NCBI RefSeq assembly: GCF_048007105.1
Contig: NZ_CP180352.1
Coordinates: 1,364,001 to 1,428,000 of the forward strand
Origin: Minwuia sp048007105
GTDB lineage: Bacteria; Pseudomonadota; Alphaproteobacteria; Minwuiales; Minwuiaceae
Direction of reading: 5' to 3'
Length of the DNA stretch: 64,000 nt
Under the pieces are notes generated by a model that saw only the letters and a program-made list of their open reading frames with translations, was not told the origin of the DNA and did not search any database. Every line of letters starts with the position of its first letter. Position 1 is the first letter of the stretch. Shown piece after piece: positions 1 through 9,967 of this stretch. The position numbers and the translations under genes are program-made.

Positions 1-638
1 ACAACGGACGCATGATCGGCGTGATCATGGTCGACGACGTCATGGACGTGGTCGAGGAGGAGGCCGAGGAGGACCTGTTCCAGATCTCCGGCGTCAAGGA
101 GGACGACCTCAACCAGTCGATCACGCGCACGACACGCAGCCGCTTCACCTGGCTGGCGCTGAACCTGCTGACCGCCATCCTGGCCTCGGTGGTCATCGGC
201 TTCTTCGACGCCACCATCGAGCAGGTGGTCGCCCTGGCCGTGCTGATGCCCATCGTCGCCTCGATGGGCGGCAATGCCGGTACCCAGACCCTCGCCATCG
301 CCGTCCGCGCGTTGGGCACCAAGGATCTGACCTCGTCGAACATGCTGCGCCAGGTCGTCAAGGAACTGGCCGTCGGCGTCTTCAATGGCATTGCCTTCGC
401 CATTCTGATCGGCGTGGCGACGTTGCTCTGGTTCCAGGACCCGTTGCTGGGCGGTGTCATCGCCGTCGCCATGGTCGTGAACATGATTGTCGCCGGGCTG
501 GCCGGCATCCTGATCCCCATCGGCCTCGACCGCGCCGGAGTAGACCCGGCGGTCTCCAGCGCGGTGTTCCTGACCACGGTCACCGACATCGTCGGCTTCT
601 TCGTCTTTCTCGGCCTCGGCGCGTGGCTGCTGCTGTGA
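1..638 (+). CDS. mgtE: MgtE-type magnesium transporter, C-terminal part (cut by left edge)
   Basis: Integral membrane Mg2+ channel/transporter of the MgtE family. The frame is already open at the window edge (in phase from base 3), so the N-domain and most of the CBS domains lie outside. The first residues look like the end of a CBS domain, followed by a charged linker and five hydrophobic segments forming the transmembrane domain. The segment around 250-300 carries the family signature PIVASMGGNAGTQ. The stop at 636-638 overlaps a GTG start of the next gene. Assignment by family pattern is firm; only the truncation is a limit. Confidence 0.93.
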   Translation, partial: NGRMIGVIMVDDVMDVVEEEAEEDLFQISGVKEDDLNQSITRTTRSRFTWLALNLLTAILASVVIGFFDATIEQVVALAVLMPIVASMGGNAGTQTLAIAVRALGTKDLTSSNMLRQVVKELAVGVFNGIAFAILIGVATLLWFQDPLLGGVIAVAMVVNMIVAGLAGILIPIGLDRAGVDPAVSSAVFLTTVTDIVGFFVFLGLGAWLLL

Positions 639-1087
639 CCGGTTTCCAGCCACGCGATCCCGGCTACGCCGAAAAGGTCCGGGAAAGCCTGCACCGGCAG
701 GGCTTCGCGAAGCTGCTGGGCTATGACACCGGCCGGATCGAGCCGGGCTTCGTGGAGATCGTCTGCCCGATGGATCCGAAGCTGGCGCAGCAGCACGGCT
801 TTGCCCATGGCGGCGTCATCGCGACCCTGGCCGACGCGGCGGCGGCCTATGCCGCCTTCAGCCTGATGCCGGAAGACTCCGCGCCGCTGACCGTCGAGAT
901 GAAGATCAACCTGATGGCGCCCGGCAAGGGTGAGACGCTGATCGCGCGCGGGACAGTTTTGAAGCCCGGCCGGACGCTCACGGTCTGCGAGGCGAAGGTC
1001 GCGGCCGTGACCGGCGGCGAGGAGACGCTGATCGCGACCGCGCTTGTCACCATGATTTGCCTGGATGGGAGGCCGGACACCGCATGA
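635..1087 (+). CDS. PaaI-type hotdog thioesterase
   Basis: Hotdog-fold acyl-CoA thioesterase of the PaaI family, about 150 residues, the usual length. The core reads QQHGFAHGGVIATLADAAAA, the HGG motif before the long helix that is typical of the family. Two GTG starts are possible (623 and 635); 635 is preferred because it forms a GTGA overlap with the mgtE stop. Its own TGA at 1085-1087 overlaps the ATG of the acyl-CoA dehydrogenase gene, so the two are probably translationally coupled, which suggests a role in acyl-CoA turnover. The substrate cannot be told from sequence. Confidence 0.85.
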   Translation: MTGFQPRDPGYAEKVRESLHRQGFAKLLGYDTGRIEPGFVEIVCPMDPKLAQQHGFAHGGVIATLADAAAAYAAFSLMPEDSAPLTVEMKINLMAPGKGETLIARGTVLKPGRTLTVCEAKVAAVTGGEETLIATALVTMICLDGRPDTA

Positions 1088-2235
1088 TACCGAACACCAA
1101 GACCAGCCCTTACTACACCGACGACCATGAGGCCTGGCGCGACACCGTCCGCCGCTTCGTCGAGAAGGAAATCGAGCCTTTCGTCGATGAATGGGAGGAA
1201 GCCGAGCTGCTGCCCCGGGACCTCTTCCGGAAGGCCGGCGATCTCGGCCTCATCGCGGCCCACCACCGGCCCGAAGTCGGCGGGATCATGGAAGACCTGT
1301 TCTACATGGTCGTCGCCGGGCAGGAGATGGCGCGGGCCGGCGCGGGCGGCGTCTCGGCCAGCCTGGGCAGTCACGCCATTGGCCTGCCGCCGATCACGCG
1401 CGCCGCGACCGATGCGGTGAAGAGACGCGTCGTGCCGGAGGTCATGTCAGGGCGGAAGATCGCGGCGCTGGCGATCACCGAGCCTTCGGGCGGCTCCGAC
1501 GTCGCCAATCTGGAGACGACAGCGCGGCGCGACGGCGGCCACTACATCGTCAACGGCTCCAAGACCTTCATCACCTCGGGCATGCAGGCGGATTTCGTCT
1601 CGACCGCCGTACGCACCGGCGGGCCGGGCATGGGTGGGGTTTCCATGCTGCTGATCGAGGCCGACATGGCGGGCTTCTCCCGCACGCCGCTCCGCAAGAT
1701 GGGCTGGCACGCCTCCGACACCGCGACGCTCTATTTCGACGATGTCCGGGTGCCGGTCGAGAACCTGATCGGCGAGGAGAATCAGGGCTTCCGGATCGTC
1801 ATGCAGAACTTCAATTTCGAGCGGCTGATGATGGCCGCCGGCTGCAACGGTTTCGCCCAGACCTGCTACGACGAAACCCTCGCCTATGCCCGGGAGCGGC
1901 AGACCTTCGGCAAGCGCCTGATCGACCATCAGGTGGTCCGCCACAAGCTGGTCGACATGGCCATGCGCATCAACGCGACCCAGGCGATGCTGGAGAACCT
2001 GGCCTGGCGCATCGACCAGGGCGAAAGCCCGGTGGCCGAGATCTGCATGCTGAAGAACCAGGCGACGCTGACCATGGAATTCTGCGCCCGAGAGGCCGTG
2101 CAGACCTTCGGCGGCGCCGGATATCTGCGCGGCCAGAAGGTCGAACGGATCTATCGCGAGGTCCGCGTCAACGCCATCGGCGGTGGCGCCGAGGAGATCA
2201 TGCGCGACCTCGCCGCCCGGCAGCTCGGGTTCTAG
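1084..2235 (+). CDS. acyl-CoA dehydrogenase
   Basis: FAD-dependent acyl-CoA dehydrogenase, 383 residues with the ATG at 1084, which overlaps the preceding stop (ATGA). An in-frame ATG at 1057 would add nine residues inside the thioesterase gene and is less likely. Substrate- and FAD-binding motifs are present (AITEPSGGSD, ITSGMQADF). The C-terminal position that holds the catalytic Glu in medium-chain enzymes reads IGGGAEEIM, so Gly stands there. A Glu at residue 246 in the segment FERLMMAAG matches the isovaleryl-CoA dehydrogenase type of catalytic base. A branched or modified acyl-CoA substrate is therefore plausible, but this is inference. Confidence 0.92.
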   Translation: MIPNTKTSPYYTDDHEAWRDTVRRFVEKEIEPFVDEWEEAELLPRDLFRKAGDLGLIAAHHRPEVGGIMEDLFYMVVAGQEMARAGAGGVSASLGSHAIGLPPITRAATDAVKRRVVPEVMSGRKIAALAITEPSGGSDVANLETTARRDGGHYIVNGSKTFITSGMQADFVSTAVRTGGPGMGGVSMLLIEADMAGFSRTPLRKMGWHASDTATLYFDDVRVPVENLIGEENQGFRIVMQNFNFERLMMAAGCNGFAQTCYDETLAYARERQTFGKRLIDHQVVRHKLVDMAMRINATQAMLENLAWRIDQGESPVAEICMLKNQATLTMEFCAREAVQTFGGAGYLRGQKVERIYREVRVNAIGGGAEEIMRDLAARQLGF

Positions 2236-2397
2236 GGACGTCCCTTTCCGGCAACGGCGCCGAACAAATCTGTGTCATCGACCGGCAGGTTGCTGGTCTG
2301 TCTGCACGTGTGCCGGTATCAATGAGCACAACTGCGTAGCGTCGACATGCGAGGGAAGTAGCGTGTCCTGAAAACTGATTTGAGGGGATCAGTTCTC

Positions 2398-3614
2398 ATG
2401 CGTCCAATTGCTGCCATTGCTGCCGCATTTCTGGCCATCGTGATCTGTGCCGGGCCGTCGGTTCAGGCGCAGGACAGCACGTCGCGGCTCAATGCCGGCG
2501 TTCTGCTCTACAGCCAGCAGAATTTCGAGACGGCAAGAGACGTCTTCGCAGCCATCGATACGCCGGCGGGCCGTGTCTGGCTGGCGCGCACCCAACTTCA
2601 GCTGCAGCAGTACCGCCTGGCGATCGAAACCGCCACCGCGGCGCGCGCGCCGGCCTGCCGCCGGAGCAGGACGCCGTCGCCGAGCGCATCCAGATCGCGG
2701 CCCTGCGGCTGGGCAATCTGGCGGCCGACTATCCCGATCTGGCCCGGCAGCACGGCATCGAGGCGCCGCGCGACTACGGCATCACGGCCGGTCTGGGTCT
2801 CGATTACGTCACCGGTCTGCTGAAGGAATTCGACGTGAACGGCGCCGCCGTACGCGAAGGCGATCTGCGGGTCACCCTGACCGGCGCCGGCACCTATCGT
2901 CTGCCCTGGCGGCCTGCCGAATTCGAACCGGTCGCCGGCTACCGGTTCACCCACCGCATGTTCTTCGAGAATGACGGCTTCAACCAGCAGAACCACCAGC
3001 CGTTCCTCAGCCTGTCCCGGCGTATCGGTGAGGACCTGTCGCTCTCGGTCCGCTACGACCACACGACAAGCCTGAGCGGCAACGGTCTGGACCTCTTCGT
3101 CCGCCAGCACGGGGGCAGCGTGACCGGTCTCTACCGGCTGGCGTCAGGCGACCTGCTGCGCGGCGGCTATTCGCTGATCTGGAGCAATTTCAACAATGTC
3201 GACGACGACGACAATCTGACCAATGCGGTCGCGATGTCGTGGACCCGGCCCGACGCCGGCGCACCCGAGAATGCGTTCACGCTGGGCGGCCGACTCGCGC
3301 TGGTTTCCGCCGAGGCGCAGTCCTCGGCGCACTCGGCGATCAGCATCTTCGCCGCGCGCGAGACCGAGATCGACGGCTGGTTCACCCTGACCGCACAAGT
3401 GCTGGCCGGGCGCGCGCAGTTCAACGACGACGATCCGGTGGACAACATCCGGCGCAAGGACACGACCTTTTCGGGCAGTGTGGTGGCGCGGCGTGAGCTC
3501 GGTCACAACCTGTTCCTGAACGGCAATCTCAGCGTCACCCGCGTGATCTCCACCATCGACCGCATCGACCGCACCAGTGCAGTGATCGGGGCGGGACTTC
3601 GTCTGAATTTCTAG
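2398..3614 (+). CDS. exported TPR plus outer-membrane beta-barrel protein, frameshifted
   Basis: Two adjacent reading frames form one protein. The 5' part (from ATG 2398) encodes a signal peptide ending near VQAQD and TPR-like helices (LLYSQQNFETARDVF). From about 2,655 the sense continues in another frame (GLPPEQDAVAERIQIAALRL) into a C-terminal beta-barrel rich in alternating strands and ending in LNF, the terminal Phe typical of outer-membrane proteins. The frames join at a (GC)5 run at 2641-2650; the offset equals one missing base or one extra GC unit. Repaired length is about 405 residues. TPR plus barrel recalls Slam/DUF560 proteins, but that is only a suggestion. A TTG at 2380 is a less likely start. 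Confidence 0.7.
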
Positions 3615-3647
3615 AGAGGCGCGAATCCGTCACAGGAGGTGACCACC

Positions 3648-5300
3648 ATGCTGCTACCGAGGAGAAGCACCCTTGCCCCCACCGTGGCCGCCCTGTTGCT
3701 CTGGTGCGGCAGCGCGCTGGCCGAGGCCGATCCGCAGCTGCAGGCCCTGATCGATCAGCGTCAGGGGCAACTCACCGAAGACGGCCAGCGCCAGAAGGAT
3801 CTTCAGGCGCTCGATCGGGAGCAGCGGGATCTCGGCCAGCAGGTCGGCAAGATTTCGGCGGAAGGGGTGCAGGCAGCCAACAATTTCGACGCCGTGAAAC
3901 AGGAGTTTCTGGAATCCGCCAACCAACTGGTCGAGCAGATCGACGCGCTGAGCGGGGCCGGGGCCGACGCCGATGCGCTGCAGCAGATCGAGCAGAGCGC
4001 GGACGGGTTGCTCGAAGTCCTGAGGCAGCTCTCCGATGCGGCTACTCAGGCAGTGAAAGCGGGCGCGGCTGACAGTTTTGACGTGAACATCAACCTGTCG
4101 AGTTTCATCAGCCAGTCGCAGTTCATCATTGTCCGCGGCGCCAGTATCAGCTTTGCCGAAGACAGTCTGCGGCGCGATGGCGATCTGGAGGATTTCGAGA
4201 TCAAGACCCTCGGAACCGTCGAGCAGCGGCTGGAGAACCTGAAGAATGACGTTGAGGAACTGGTCGCAGACGGCAATGCGGTTGCGGAGCAGATTCCTGT
4301 CGACGAGATCCGGCGGTTCGAGGAGCTGCGGGAGCGCGAAGCGCAAAGAAGGGAGGAACTGGCCGAGATCGAGTTTCGCGCCAACGAAAAGGGCTCCGGC
4401 GCCGGTGTGCTCGATGCATTCCTCGACAGGACCAACGGCGAGGTTGAGACCGCGCTCTCAAACGACGCCGAAGCCGGAGAACGACTGCAGGAACTGGCGG
4501 AGGGCCTCGCGGGCGCCGGTCAACGACTGGCCGAGATCGATCAGGAACTCGACGAGATCAATGCCGAGATCAATGCGACGAACGAAGAGTTCGACGCCAT
4601 CAATGCCGAGCTGTCTGCGGCGCAGGATCTACTTTCCGACCCGGCCGAACTGGAGGAAAGACTGAGGGGCCTGGAAGAGGTGGAGCAGCAGATCCGGGGG
4701 ATCGCGCAGAACGGGGAGCCCTCTGCCCAGGTGCTTCAGCAGATCGAGGACCAGCTCGCCGCACTTCAGGAGGCCAAGGACGGGGTCCGGAATGCTCTCG
4801 ACCAGATTGCGAACAATCAGATCGACCGGGATGCCGTCCAGGATCGTATCGATGAACTCAGCCGTCGCCGCAACGAACTCGGAAGCGAGAGCGGGTCACG
4901 GTTTGCGAGACTTCAGGAACTCAACCTCGAACGCGACAACATCGCCGCGCTGCAGGCCGAGCTCGAATTCCTCATCCGGAACGGCGCGCCGCTCGGCGAC
5001 CCGCAACAGACCTCCTTGACGGCGAACGATCTCGACAGCTTCCTGAACGGCGGCGGCAATGATTCCGAAGGGCCGGGCCGCGTCATCACCACGGCCGAGG
5101 AAATCCGGGACTTCTTCGATCAGCTGTCGCAGAACGATCCGCTGGCGCTGGGCCAGTTCGGCTTCGATGCGGACCAGGGCAGGACGCAGAATATCGTGGG
5201 CGGCCTGAATGGCGGCCTCAACCTGATTCCCTGCCCGGCAGGCAGCAACGCGCTGCCGGTCGGGACGCTGGTCAGCGATACGGCGGCCTGCTTCCTCTAG
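3648..5300 (+). CDS. secreted coiled-coil protein of unknown function
   Basis: About 550 residues. The ATG at 3648 has an AGGAGG box at 3634-3639 with good spacing; the in-frame GTG at 3639 overlaps that box. A signal peptide ending at ALAEA is followed by about 400 residues of almost uninterrupted charged heptads rich in Glu, Gln, Ala and Leu, which predicts long coiled coils. The last about 100 residues are Gly/Asn-rich and end with two cysteines (IPCPAG and AACFL), perhaps a disulfide. It lies just downstream of the beta-barrel gene in the same direction, so a shared envelope function is possible. I do not recognise the family. Confidence 0.75.
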   Translation: MLLPRRSTLAPTVAALLLWCGSALAEADPQLQALIDQRQGQLTEDGQRQKDLQALDREQRDLGQQVGKISAEGVQAANNFDAVKQEFLESANQLVEQIDALSGAGADADALQQIEQSADGLLEVLRQLSDAATQAVKAGAADSFDVNINLSSFISQSQFIIVRGASISFAEDSLRRDGDLEDFEIKTLGTVEQRLENLKNDVEELVADGNAVAEQIPVDEIRRFEELREREAQRREELAEIEFRANEKGSGAGVLDAFLDRTNGEVETALSNDAEAGERLQELAEGLAGAGQRLAEIDQELDEINAEINATNEEFDAINAELSAAQDLLSDPAELEERLRGLEEVEQQIRGIAQNGEPSAQVLQQIEDQLAALQEAKDGVRNALDQIANNQIDRDAVQDRIDELSRRRNELGSESGSRFARLQELNLERDNIAALQAELEFLIRNGAPLGDPQQTSLTANDLDSFLNGGGNDSEGPGRVITTAEEIRDFFDQLSQNDPLALGQFGFDADQGRTQNIVGGLNGGLNLIPCPAGSNALPVGTLVSDTAACFL

Positions 5301-5304
5301 CCCT

Positions 5305-6048
5305 TCACGGCAGGGGCCGGTGCGCGGCATAGATGCGCCGGACCCAGCCGGCAGCCGGATGGCCGGCATGACGCTCGATCAGCGCGCGCGTCGCTGACGG
5401 CATTGGTTCCGGGCGTTTCATCGCGGGGTGGTCGGGATTGACCACGGTGGCCAGCGTCGCCGCCGCCGCCATGTCCGCCAGCGTGAAGCGGTCCCCCACG
5501 AGATAGCCCGTCGCCGCCGTGTTTGCGCTGACGAAATCCATCGCGTCGGTAATGGCGGCGATGCCGTCCGCCACATCGGCTGCTCCCCCGATGCCGTTGC
5601 CCCGCCGGATCAGGCCCGCCGCCAGCGGCAGCGTCGCGCGGTAGACGGTGCGCTGCAGCCAGCCCCTGTCACCGGCGAAGACCGTGGCGACATAGCCCGG
5701 CGACCCCAGCATGCTGTCCAGCACCGCGCGGCGGATTCGCGGCCCGAACCCGTCGTCGAACAGGCGCTGGATCTCCAGGACCCGTTCCCGGCCCTCGGCG
5801 TCCCCAGGCATCAGCGGGGGATCGGGAAAGGCCGTCTCCAGCCTTGCGACGATATCGGCGGAGTTCGGCGTGACGATACCGTCCATCACCAGAACCGGCG
5901 TCTTCTGCTGGCCCGACAGCTTCCGGATCGTCCGCATGTGCGGGCCCGGCAGAACCGTGCGCGGCGTGTAGGGAATGCCCTTCAGCGCCAGCGCCCAGCG
6001 GGCCTTCTCGTTGTAGGGCGAGAACCGGAATTGCCAGAGTTCGGTCAT
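5305..6048 (-). CDS. glutathione S-transferase family protein
   Basis: About 247 residues. The N-terminal thioredoxin-like domain starts MTELWQFRFSPYNEKARWAL and contains QQKTPVLVMDG and a PNSADIVARLE motif, the cis-Pro and glutathione gamma-glutamyl-binding region. A helical C-terminal domain follows (DRFTLADMAAAATLA). The ATG at 6048 is the natural start; the frame extends further upstream but without sense. The gene is divergent from a TetR-type regulator and the intervening 69 bp hold a perfect inverted repeat, so it is probably the regulator's target. Substrate unknown. Confidence 0.85.
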   Translation of the reverse strand: MTELWQFRFSPYNEKARWALALKGIPYTPRTVLPGPHMRTIRKLSGQQKTPVLVMDGIVTPNSADIVARLETAFPDPPLMPGDAEGRERVLEIQRLFDDGFGPRIRRAVLDSMLGSPGYVATVFAGDRGWLQRTVYRATLPLAAGLIRRGNGIGGAADVADGIAAITDAMDFVSANTAATGYLVGDRFTLADMAAAATLATVVNPDHPAMKRPEPMPSATRALIERHAGHPAAGWVRRIYAAHRPLP

Positions 6049-6069
6049 GAAGGGGACTGTCCCAGCAGA

Positions 6070-6091
6070 TGTTATGATATACATCATAACA
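6070..6091. promoter_or_regulatory. perfect inverted-repeat operator between GST and TetR genes
   Basis: Left arm TGTTATGAT (6070-6078), spacer ATAC (6079-6082), right arm ATCATAACA (6083-6091): a perfect 9-bp dyad, AT-rich in a GC-rich context. It lies between the GST start (6048, minus) and the regulator's start (about 6118, plus). The size and symmetry fit a TetR dimer site, and TATGAT could also serve as a -10 element. Control of both genes by the adjacent regulator is inferred. Confidence 0.75.
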
Positions 6092-6117
6092 CTGTCGTAG
6101 CGAATCAGGAGCGGAAA

Positions 6118-6701
6118 CTGACGGTCTCGTCGGAATACCGGGAGCGGAACCGGAAGGCGGTGCTGCAGGCGGCGGCGCGGCTGTTCCGCCGTCATGGCTA
6201 TGGCGGGGTGAATGTCGACCGGATCATGGCCGAGGCGGGCCTGACGCGCGGCACCTTCTACACCTACTTCCGGTCCAAGCAGGCACTGTTCCGGGAGGCC
6301 ATCGGCTTCGAACCGGACTTCAGGCGCCGGTTGGCCGAGCGGGCCGGGGCCGACCTGAACGCCGAGGCGGCGGCGGTGGCCGCGGACTATCTCGACCCGT
6401 CACACCGTCATCTGACGTGGCCCGGCTGTGTGCTGGCGTCATTGTCCCAGGACGCGGCCCGCGGCGACGCCGGGGACCGAGCGGCCGTGGCCGAAGTGCT
6501 TGGCGATCTGGTGGCGGAGTTCCAGCGCGGTCTGGACGAAATACCTGACGGCGCGCCGGACCCGCGTGCGCTGCAGGCGGCGGCCATGGCCGTCGGCGCT
6601 CTGGTGCTGGCCGGCGCAACCGATGGCGAGCCCATAGCCGATGACGTTGCCCGGGCCGCTGCGGCTGCGATTCCCGCCCTGCTGGCCGGAAAGGCCGCCG
6701 G

Positions 6702-6705
<4 letters not shown>
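6118..6705 (+). CDS. TetR/AcrR family regulator, apparent CTG start
   Basis: About 195 residues. The N-terminal helix-turn-helix is clear: RKAVLQAAARLFRRHGYGG, then VDRIMAEAGLTRGTFYTYF and the FRSKQALF of TetR proteins. The C-terminal part contains WPGCVLASLSQDAA, as in TetR_C-type ligand domains. No ATG, GTG or TTG lies in frame between the operator and the HTH. The best start is CTG at 6118, six bases after AGGAG (6107-6111). GTG at 6160 would cut off helix 1. The gene is divergent from the GST gene and likely represses both. Confidence 0.85.
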
Positions 6706-7712
<1,007 letters not shown>

Positions 7713-7818
7713 GCGTCGTCTCCTCGAAATGCATTCCCCTGCAATCGAGTATGGGGCGGCGCCTGTGTCTTTCCAATGCCCCGGACCGGGGCTATTTTCT
7801 GCGCATGGGAGCGCCGCC

Positions 7819-8619
7819 ATGCTGACACCACAGGAAGTCGAGCACTATCACGAACAGGGTTACGTCGTGCCCTCGGGCTACCGTGTACCCGAGGCGGTGC
7901 TGGACGCCATGCGGCGCGATCTGGACCGCCTGATCAAGGCCAATCCGCATGTCGCGCCCGACGCCATGTTCACGCCGCACGAGCCGGATCACGGGCCGCA
8001 GGGGCTGAAGGGCGATCCGGTCTGGCTGGACTACGCGGCGATCCCGGAGATCCTCGACATGGTCGGACAGGTGATCGGCCCGGACTTCCTGCTCTGGGGC
8101 ACCACGGTCTTCGGCAAGCCGGCGCATTCGGGCAAGGAGACGCCCTGGCATCAGGACGGGGAGTACTGGCCGATCCGGCCGCTGGCCACCTGCTCGGTCT
8201 GGATCGCCATGGACGAGGCGACGGCCGAGAACGGGTGCCTGCGCGTCATTCCCGGCAGCCACCGGGACAAACGGTTGCGTGGCCATGACACCAATGATGG
8301 CGGCCACCTGACGCTGAACCAGCAGCTTCGCCCCGAGGAATACAGCGAGGACGACGCCGTCGACATCGTGCTGGAACCGGGCCAGATCTCGCTGCACGAC
8401 ATCTACATGGTGCATGGCTCGAAACCGAACCGGTCGCCGAAACGGCGTGCGGGCTATGTGCTGCGCTTCATGCCGACGACATCGCATTTCGACCGGGAGA
8501 TCGGCGCCGAGATCACGAAGCGCACCGGCGGCTCGGTCGATTTCGTCACGCGGCCCCTTTATCTGATGCGGGGCCGCGACGTGTGCGGAAAGAACGACAT
8601 CGCGCGGGTGCTGGCATAG
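7819..8619 (+). CDS. phytanoyl-CoA dioxygenase (PhyH) family protein
   Basis: 266 residues, Fe(II)/2-oxoglutarate dioxygenase fold. The metal triad is visible: H and D in PWHQDGEYW and the distal H in YMVHGSKPNRS, followed by an Arg-rich 2OG-binding segment (KRRAGYVLRF). The ATG at 7819 fits the family's N-terminus (MLTPQEVEHYHEQGYVV). Upstream in-frame sequence overlaps the oxidoreductase gene and makes no sense. It overlaps ruvX by about 37 bp at the 3' end. A second PhyH gene lies at 14.0-14.9 kb. The oxidised substrate is unknown. Confidence 0.88.
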   Translation: MLTPQEVEHYHEQGYVVPSGYRVPEAVLDAMRRDLDRLIKANPHVAPDAMFTPHEPDHGPQGLKGDPVWLDYAAIPEILDMVGQVIGPDFLLWGTTVFGKPAHSGKETPWHQDGEYWPIRPLATCSVWIAMDEATAENGCLRVIPGSHRDKRLRGHDTNDGGHLTLNQQLRPEEYSEDDAVDIVLEPGQISLHDIYMVHGSKPNRSPKRRAGYVLRFMPTTSHFDREIGAEITKRTGGSVDFVTRPLYLMRGRDVCGKNDIARVLA

Positions 8620-9077
8620 CCGGGCATCTCGAGGCCGGTCCGGCCGCGCTGAAACAGGCGGCGGCAGGCAAACGGCTGCTGGGACTGGATCCCGGCACGA
8701 AGACCATCGGCACGGCTCTGTCCGACCCCGGCCACAAGGTGGCGACGCCTCATCGCACCATTGCGAGGAAGAAGTTCGCCGCCGACGTTGCCGAGCTTCG
8801 GGCGATCGTCGACGAGTACGGTATCGGCGGGCTGGTCATCGGCCATCCGCTGAACATGGACGGGTCGTCGGGTCCCCGGGCGCAGGCAGCCCGCGCCTTC
8901 CAGCGCAATCTGGAGAAGGTCTTCGACCTGCCGATGCTGCTGCGCGACGAGCGGCTGTCAACGGTCGCCGTCGAGCGCAGCCTGATCGAGCAGGACACCT
9001 CCCGCCGCCGCCGCGCCGAGACCATCGACGCCCATGCCGCGGCGTTCATCCTTCAGGGTGTGCTGGACAGCGTCTGA
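8583..9077 (+). CDS. ruvX: Holliday junction resolvase-like protein RuvX/YqgF
   Basis: 164 residues with an RNase H-like fold. Acidic residues expected in the active site are present: D in GLDPGTKTIGTALSD, E in LLRDERLSTVAVE, and D in IDAHAAAFILQGVL. The protein is implicated in rRNA 5' end maturation and possibly junction resolution. The only reasonable start is GTG 8583, inside the end of the PhyH gene. The 3' end overlaps the DMT transporter gene on the other strand by 25 bp. The family call is firm. Confidence 0.93.
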   Translation: MRKERHRAGAGIAGHLEAGPAALKQAAAGKRLLGLDPGTKTIGTALSDPGHKVATPHRTIARKKFAADVAELRAIVDEYGIGGLVIGHPLNMDGSSGPRAQAARAFQRNLEKVFDLPMLLRDERLSTVAVERSLIEQDTSRRRRAETIDAHAAAFILQGVLDSV

Positions 9078-9967
9078 GCCACCCTTTCGCGGTGGAAGAC
9101 ATAAAGGCCGGATCCGACGATCACCGCAATACCGGCCCAGGTCAGCGGATCCGGGAAGTCCCCGAAGATCAGCAGGCCGAGCGCCGTGGCGCTGATGATT
9201 TCCAGATACTGGAACGGCGCCAGCAGCCCGGCGTCCGCACGCTTGAACGCATGCACGACCAGCATGTGCCCGCCGGTCGCGATGATGCCGAGCACTGTCA
9301 GCAGCAGCAGGTCCGTCAGGTCCGGCAGGACCGGCACAAGCACATCCGGAAAGGCGCCGGTCATGGCGCCCGCGGCCAGCGCCAGTCCGGCCGTCAGTCC
9401 GCCGAATATCCCCGCATGGGCCTGCATCACCACAGGGTCGCCGGTCCGGGCCAGCCGCCGTGTCAGGACCAGATAGAACGCGAAGCAGAGGGCGGCGGCG
9501 AGCGGCAGCAGGGCCGGCCAGCCGGCTTCCTCGAAACTCGGCCGGATGATCATCATCGCGCCGGCGAACCCGGCGGCAACGGCCGTCAGGCGGCGCCAGC
9601 CCACCTTCTCGCCCAGGAAGAAGGGGGACAGCAGGGTCAGCAGCAAGGGTTCGACGAAGAAGATCGCGATGGCGTCGGCCAGTGGCAGATACTGCAATGC
9701 CGTGAAGAAGAGCAGGGTGGCCGCCGCGATCAGCGCCCCGCGCATGACATGTGCCGCCAGCACCCGGCCGCTCGCGGCCATGCCGCGCCCGATGGCGAAG
9801 GGCAGCAGGATCGCCGTCTGCATGACGAAGCGCGCCAGGGCGATCTCGGCGGACGGGACGCGCCCGGCCATCGACTTGGCGATGGCGTCGATGCAGGGCA
9901 GCGCCAGCATGGCCACGGCCATCAGCAGCATGCCGGTCTCGACGTCGCTGCGGCGTCTCGCCGTCAT
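9053..9967 (-). CDS. DMT superfamily (EamA) transporter
   Basis: About 304 residues with roughly ten hydrophobic helices arranged as two EamA repeats; the first repeat ends with EPLLLTLLSPFFLGEKVGW and the second with LEIISATALGLLIFGDFP. The protein is an inner-membrane drug/metabolite transporter. The ATG at 9967 overlaps the pyrD stop (ATGA), so the gene is co-translated with pyrD. The substrate cannot be predicted. Confidence 0.88.
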   Translation of the reverse strand: MTARRRSDVETGMLLMAVAMLALPCIDAIAKSMAGRVPSAEIALARFVMQTAILLPFAIGRGMAASGRVLAAHVMRGALIAAATLLFFTALQYLPLADAIAIFFVEPLLLTLLSPFFLGEKVGWRRLTAVAAGFAGAMMIIRPSFEEAGWPALLPLAAALCFAFYLVLTRRLARTGDPVVMQAHAGIFGGLTAGLALAAGAMTGAFPDVLVPVLPDLTDLLLLTVLGIIATGGHMLVVHAFKRADAGLLAPFQYLEIISATALGLLIFGDFPDPLTWAGIAVIVGSGLYVFHRERVAQTLSSTP

